Shown: positions 61,822-64,000 of the stretch, piece after piece
How positions within the stretch are numbered: the first letter of the stretch is position 1
Layout: every line of letters begins with the position of its first letter
Position numbers and translations under genes: made by a program
The notes under the pieces: model-generated
Seen by the model: only the letters and a program-made list of their open reading frames with translations
Database searches by the model: none
What the model was told of the DNA's origin: nothing
NCBI RefSeq assembly: GCF_037976325.1
Contig: NZ_CP150265.1
Span: 5,841,001 to 5,905,000, forward strand
Length of the DNA: 64,000 bases
Reading direction: 5' to 3'
From: Paenibacillus sp. FSL K6-3182
GTDB lineage: Bacteria; Bacillota; Bacilli; Paenibacillales; Paenibacillaceae

Positions 61822-63396
61822 ATGTACAGCATTTTGATAGTGGATGATGAAGCCATTGAGCTCGAAACGATGGAGCATTATGTGCCATGGGACAAAATCG
61901 GCATTACGGTCGTGGGGACGGCGCGAAATGGCAAGGAAGCGCTTAGCAAGCTGGCTGAATTAAAGCCTGACATTATTTTGACAGATGTCCGTATGCCCAT
62001 TATGGACGGGCTGGAATTCGGAAGAAGAGCAAAGCAAATCGATAAGAACGTAAAAATCATATTTTTGAGCGGACATAACGAGTTTCAGTATATTAAGGCA
62101 GCGCTGAACATTGAGGCGACTGGCTACTTGTTAAAACCGATAGATATGGAGGAGCTGATCGCGTTAATTGAGAAGGTTAAGAAAAAGTGCGAGGAGGAAC
62201 AGTTATCAGATCAGGGCGGAGAATGGCTGCGTGAAAAATGGATGACCCGTATTATACGCGAGCCAAATGAAGAGAAGCGAAAGGATTGGATTCGGAAATG
62301 GGAGCTTAGCTCATCTGATTTCAGTGCAAGCAGGGAGTTTACAGCCTTTTATGCAACGATAGATGCGCCGGCAGACTATCCGATTTCGGCGCAGCCAGCA
62401 AGCGAAGCCTCTCCCGATAGAGTGGAGCTATTGCGGACTATTGCCCGGCAGTACCTCGATTCCTTTATTGTTGTTGAAAGCGAGCCACATGCTTTATTCG
62501 TTCTCTTTCAATGGCGAAATGAGCAGAGAGCCGCAATAGCTACAATGGGTTTCTGGGAAAAGTTCCGAGAGGAGCTCTCCCTCTCCTTCGGCGCACAAAT
62601 TACGATAGGATTGTCCGCGCCGCATACCGGGTTTCATCTTATTTGGGATGCCTACTTGCAGGCGCGAGCTTGCAATGAGGAGAAGTTTTTCAAGCTCGGC
62701 GGAGCCGTCATAACGCCGGATGATTTATTGCCTACCAAACAAACGGATGATGATGGCGAGCAGCTTGCAGCTCGGCTTGCTTCCGCCTTGCAGTCAGGAG
62801 ACGCCAAGCAGGTAACCATGCAGTTAGAAGCGCTCTTCTCAACGATTCGCGTAGAACGTATCCATCGAAATTTTACTATTCGAGCCATTATTAGGCTAAT
62901 GGCTGCATTAGAGCAGCATTTCTCCATGCTGCTTGCAGGCTCGCTCAAGGACTTGCTGCTTGTGGACCATTGGAAGGAAATCTCGTCGATGAGCTCATCC
63001 TCACAGATTCAAGCTTATGTCATGCACTTCTGTGAAGAAATAAGAAAGGCTTTAAGCGAAAGAGATGTTGACCGCAATCAAGCCGTAGCCGACCAAATCG
63101 TTAAGCTTATTAGTGAACGGTATCATTTGCCGCTTACGGTCGAGGAGATTGCCAAGGAGGTCTACTTATCACCCAACTATATTCGAAGCATTTTTAAAGA
63201 AAAAATGGGTGAGACGATTCTTGATTATATAACGAAGGTTCGTATGAACCGGGCAGCTGACTTGTTAAAGGACAAATCCCTTAAGGTGCGTGAGGTCGCT
63301 CACAGCGTCGGGTATGAGAACGTCTCTTATTTTTGCTCCATCTTCCATAGGCACAAAGGCAGTACACCTAATGAGTTTCGGAAAATGTATCTATAG
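61822..63396 (+). CDS. YesN-type response regulator, locus 4
   Basis: The protein has 524 aa from the ATG at 61822; AAAGGTGGGA precedes it, and the GTG at 61810 lies within that site. Receiver: LIVDDEA, phospho-acceptor Asp in ILTDVRMP (about 55), FLSGHNEF, LLKPIDM. C-terminal AraC HTH (about 425-520): VEEIAKEVYLSPNYIRSIFK and VAHSVGYENVSYFCSIFHR. Divergent from the importer, and followed by its kinase gene after 16 nt. Confidence 0.93.
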   Translation: MYSILIVDDEAIELETMEHYVPWDKIGITVVGTARNGKEALSKLAELKPDIILTDVRMPIMDGLEFGRRAKQIDKNVKIIFLSGHNEFQYIKAALNIEATGYLLKPIDMEELIALIEKVKKKCEEEQLSDQGGEWLREKWMTRIIREPNEEKRKDWIRKWELSSSDFSASREFTAFYATIDAPADYPISAQPASEASPDRVELLRTIARQYLDSFIVVESEPHALFVLFQWRNEQRAAIATMGFWEKFREELSLSFGAQITIGLSAPHTGFHLIWDAYLQARACNEEKFFKLGGAVITPDDLLPTKQTDDDGEQLAARLASALQSGDAKQVTMQLEALFSTIRVERIHRNFTIRAIIRLMAALEQHFSMLLAGSLKDLLLVDHWKEISSMSSSSQIQAYVMHFCEEIRKALSERDVDRNQAVADQIVKLISERYHLPLTVEEIAKEVYLSPNYIRSIFKEKMGETILDYITKVRMNRAADLLKDKSLKVREVAHSVGYENVSYFCSIFHRHKGSTPNEFRKMYL

Positions 63397-63412
63397 GCTG
63401 GAGTGAGAGCGC

Positions 63413-64000
63413 ATGAAAAAGGTAACAGGCTGGCTGACGAGGCCTTTTAACAATTTGCGGCTAAGAGAAAAGCTGTTTGTCATGTTTTTACTCGGGGCCA
63501 TTATTCCTTTAGTGTTTTTTGTTCTATATTCTTATCAGACGATTAAGAGCGAGCTTTCTGACCAAATGTACACGAACTCCGTTGCGTCTGTTGCTCAAAT
63601 CAATTCAAATTTAGAAAATAAGCTGGATACGTACACAAAGCTTTCAGCAAATCTTTATTTAAACAATTCGCTGCGCGCTTACTTAACGAATAACTATACA
63701 GAGGAGCCCTCTCTGTTTGTTGATGCCTATCAATACATTAATAACACCTTTTCGAATATGCTGACTACAAATCCAGATATTCATTCCATGTCTATTTATA
63801 TTAATAACGATTCGCTACCAGCTGACGGCATTTACATTAAACGAATGGATGATGCGTTCAAACGGTCGACTACGTACCGCTCATTGCTTAACAGCTACGG
63901 AAATGTTCGGTTTGTAGCAACGCCCCCTGTTGTTGACCAGCCTTCCATGTTTACGCTGACACGCATGCTTAATATTAGCAATCTAGACAATGCCTATGGA
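63413..64000 (+). CDS. YesM-type sensor histidine kinase, locus 4 (C-terminus beyond window)
   Basis: Partial: 196 codons visible from the ATG at 63413 (TGGAG 9 nt upstream). Basic N-terminus (MKKVTGWLTRPF), one membrane segment (about 22-45) and the start of the extracellular sensor domain (KLDTYTKLSANLYLNNSLRA), as in the other YesM kinases here. The HAMP, His and ATPase domains fall outside the window. Partner of the preceding YesN. Confidence 0.88.
   Translation, partial: MKKVTGWLTRPFNNLRLREKLFVMFLLGAIIPLVFFVLYSYQTIKSELSDQMYTNSVASVAQINSNLENKLDTYTKLSANLYLNNSLRAYLTNNYTEEPSLFVDAYQYINNTFSNMLTTNPDIHSMSIYINNDSLPADGIYIKRMDDAFKRSTTYRSLLNSYGNVRFVATPPVVDQPSMFTLTRMLNISNLDNAYG

Overview
The window looks like a chromosomal segment of a plant-polysaccharide-degrading, spore-forming member of Bacillales, most probably Paenibacillus or a close relative. 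The evidence is four YesM/YesN-type two-component pairs next to carbohydrate ABC importers, exosporium-type collagen-repeat and DUF4183 proteins, a YheC/YheD-type ATP-grasp protein, Bacillus-like ribosome binding sites, and frequent GTG/TTG starts. No rRNA, tRNA, CRISPR array, transposase or phage gene was seen.

Layout. 1-5170: a xylosyl-oligosaccharide module with a Gfo/Idh/MocA oxidoreductase (cut by the left edge), a sugar isomerase/epimerase, a GH31 alpha-xylosidase and a divergent AraC regulator. 5311-6618: a 75-aa orphan and an ArsR-type regulator with a large beta-rich C-terminal domain. 6622-16364: one seven-gene minus-strand operon (solute-binding protein, two permeases, GH43 glycosidase, second solute-binding protein, histidine kinase, response regulator). 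The second binding protein is tightly coupled to the kinase and resembles the AraPST-type three-component arrangement. 16365-28665: mixed genes, namely a lipoprotein, an MFS transporter, a ROK kinase, a spore-surface trio, glutathione peroxidase, a methyltransferase, a metallo-beta-lactamase-fold hydrolase with TetR, ribokinase, a membrane protein, an adenylosuccinate synthetase paralogue and LysR. 28708-35778: an LplABC-type importer with its YesN/YesM pair. 35955-38335: a YheC/D-like protein and a GT39-like membrane glycosyltransferase. 38971-46306: a third importer with YesM/YesN but no hydrolase. 46522-53600: a decayed region in which pieces of a GH53 endo-galactanase and its carbohydrate-binding modules lie on both sides of an AT-rich block carrying AraC and a large secreted metallophosphoesterase. 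53791-55724: hflC and hflK. 55877-64000: a GH36 alpha-galactosidase, a fourth importer and a divergent YesN/YesM pair (kinase cut by the right edge).

How it works together. Each importer probably captures oligosaccharides released outside the cell. The YesM kinase senses a sugar, directly or through a binding protein, and YesN (an AraC-type DNA-binding response regulator) activates the importer and the intracellular or cell-anchored glycosidase. Hydrolase content suggests xylan/arabinan for locus 1, alpha-galactosides for locus 4 and, by inference from the GH53 wreckage upstream, beta-galactan for locus 3.

Points most worth attention: the duplicated binding protein apparently turned into a sensor; stem-loops behind the transport binding-protein genes but not behind the sensor copy; the GH53 gene broken around a low-GC island; a roughly 200-bp dispersed repeat present twice in opposite orientations; and a divergent adenylosuccinate synthetase paralogue facing a LysR regulator.
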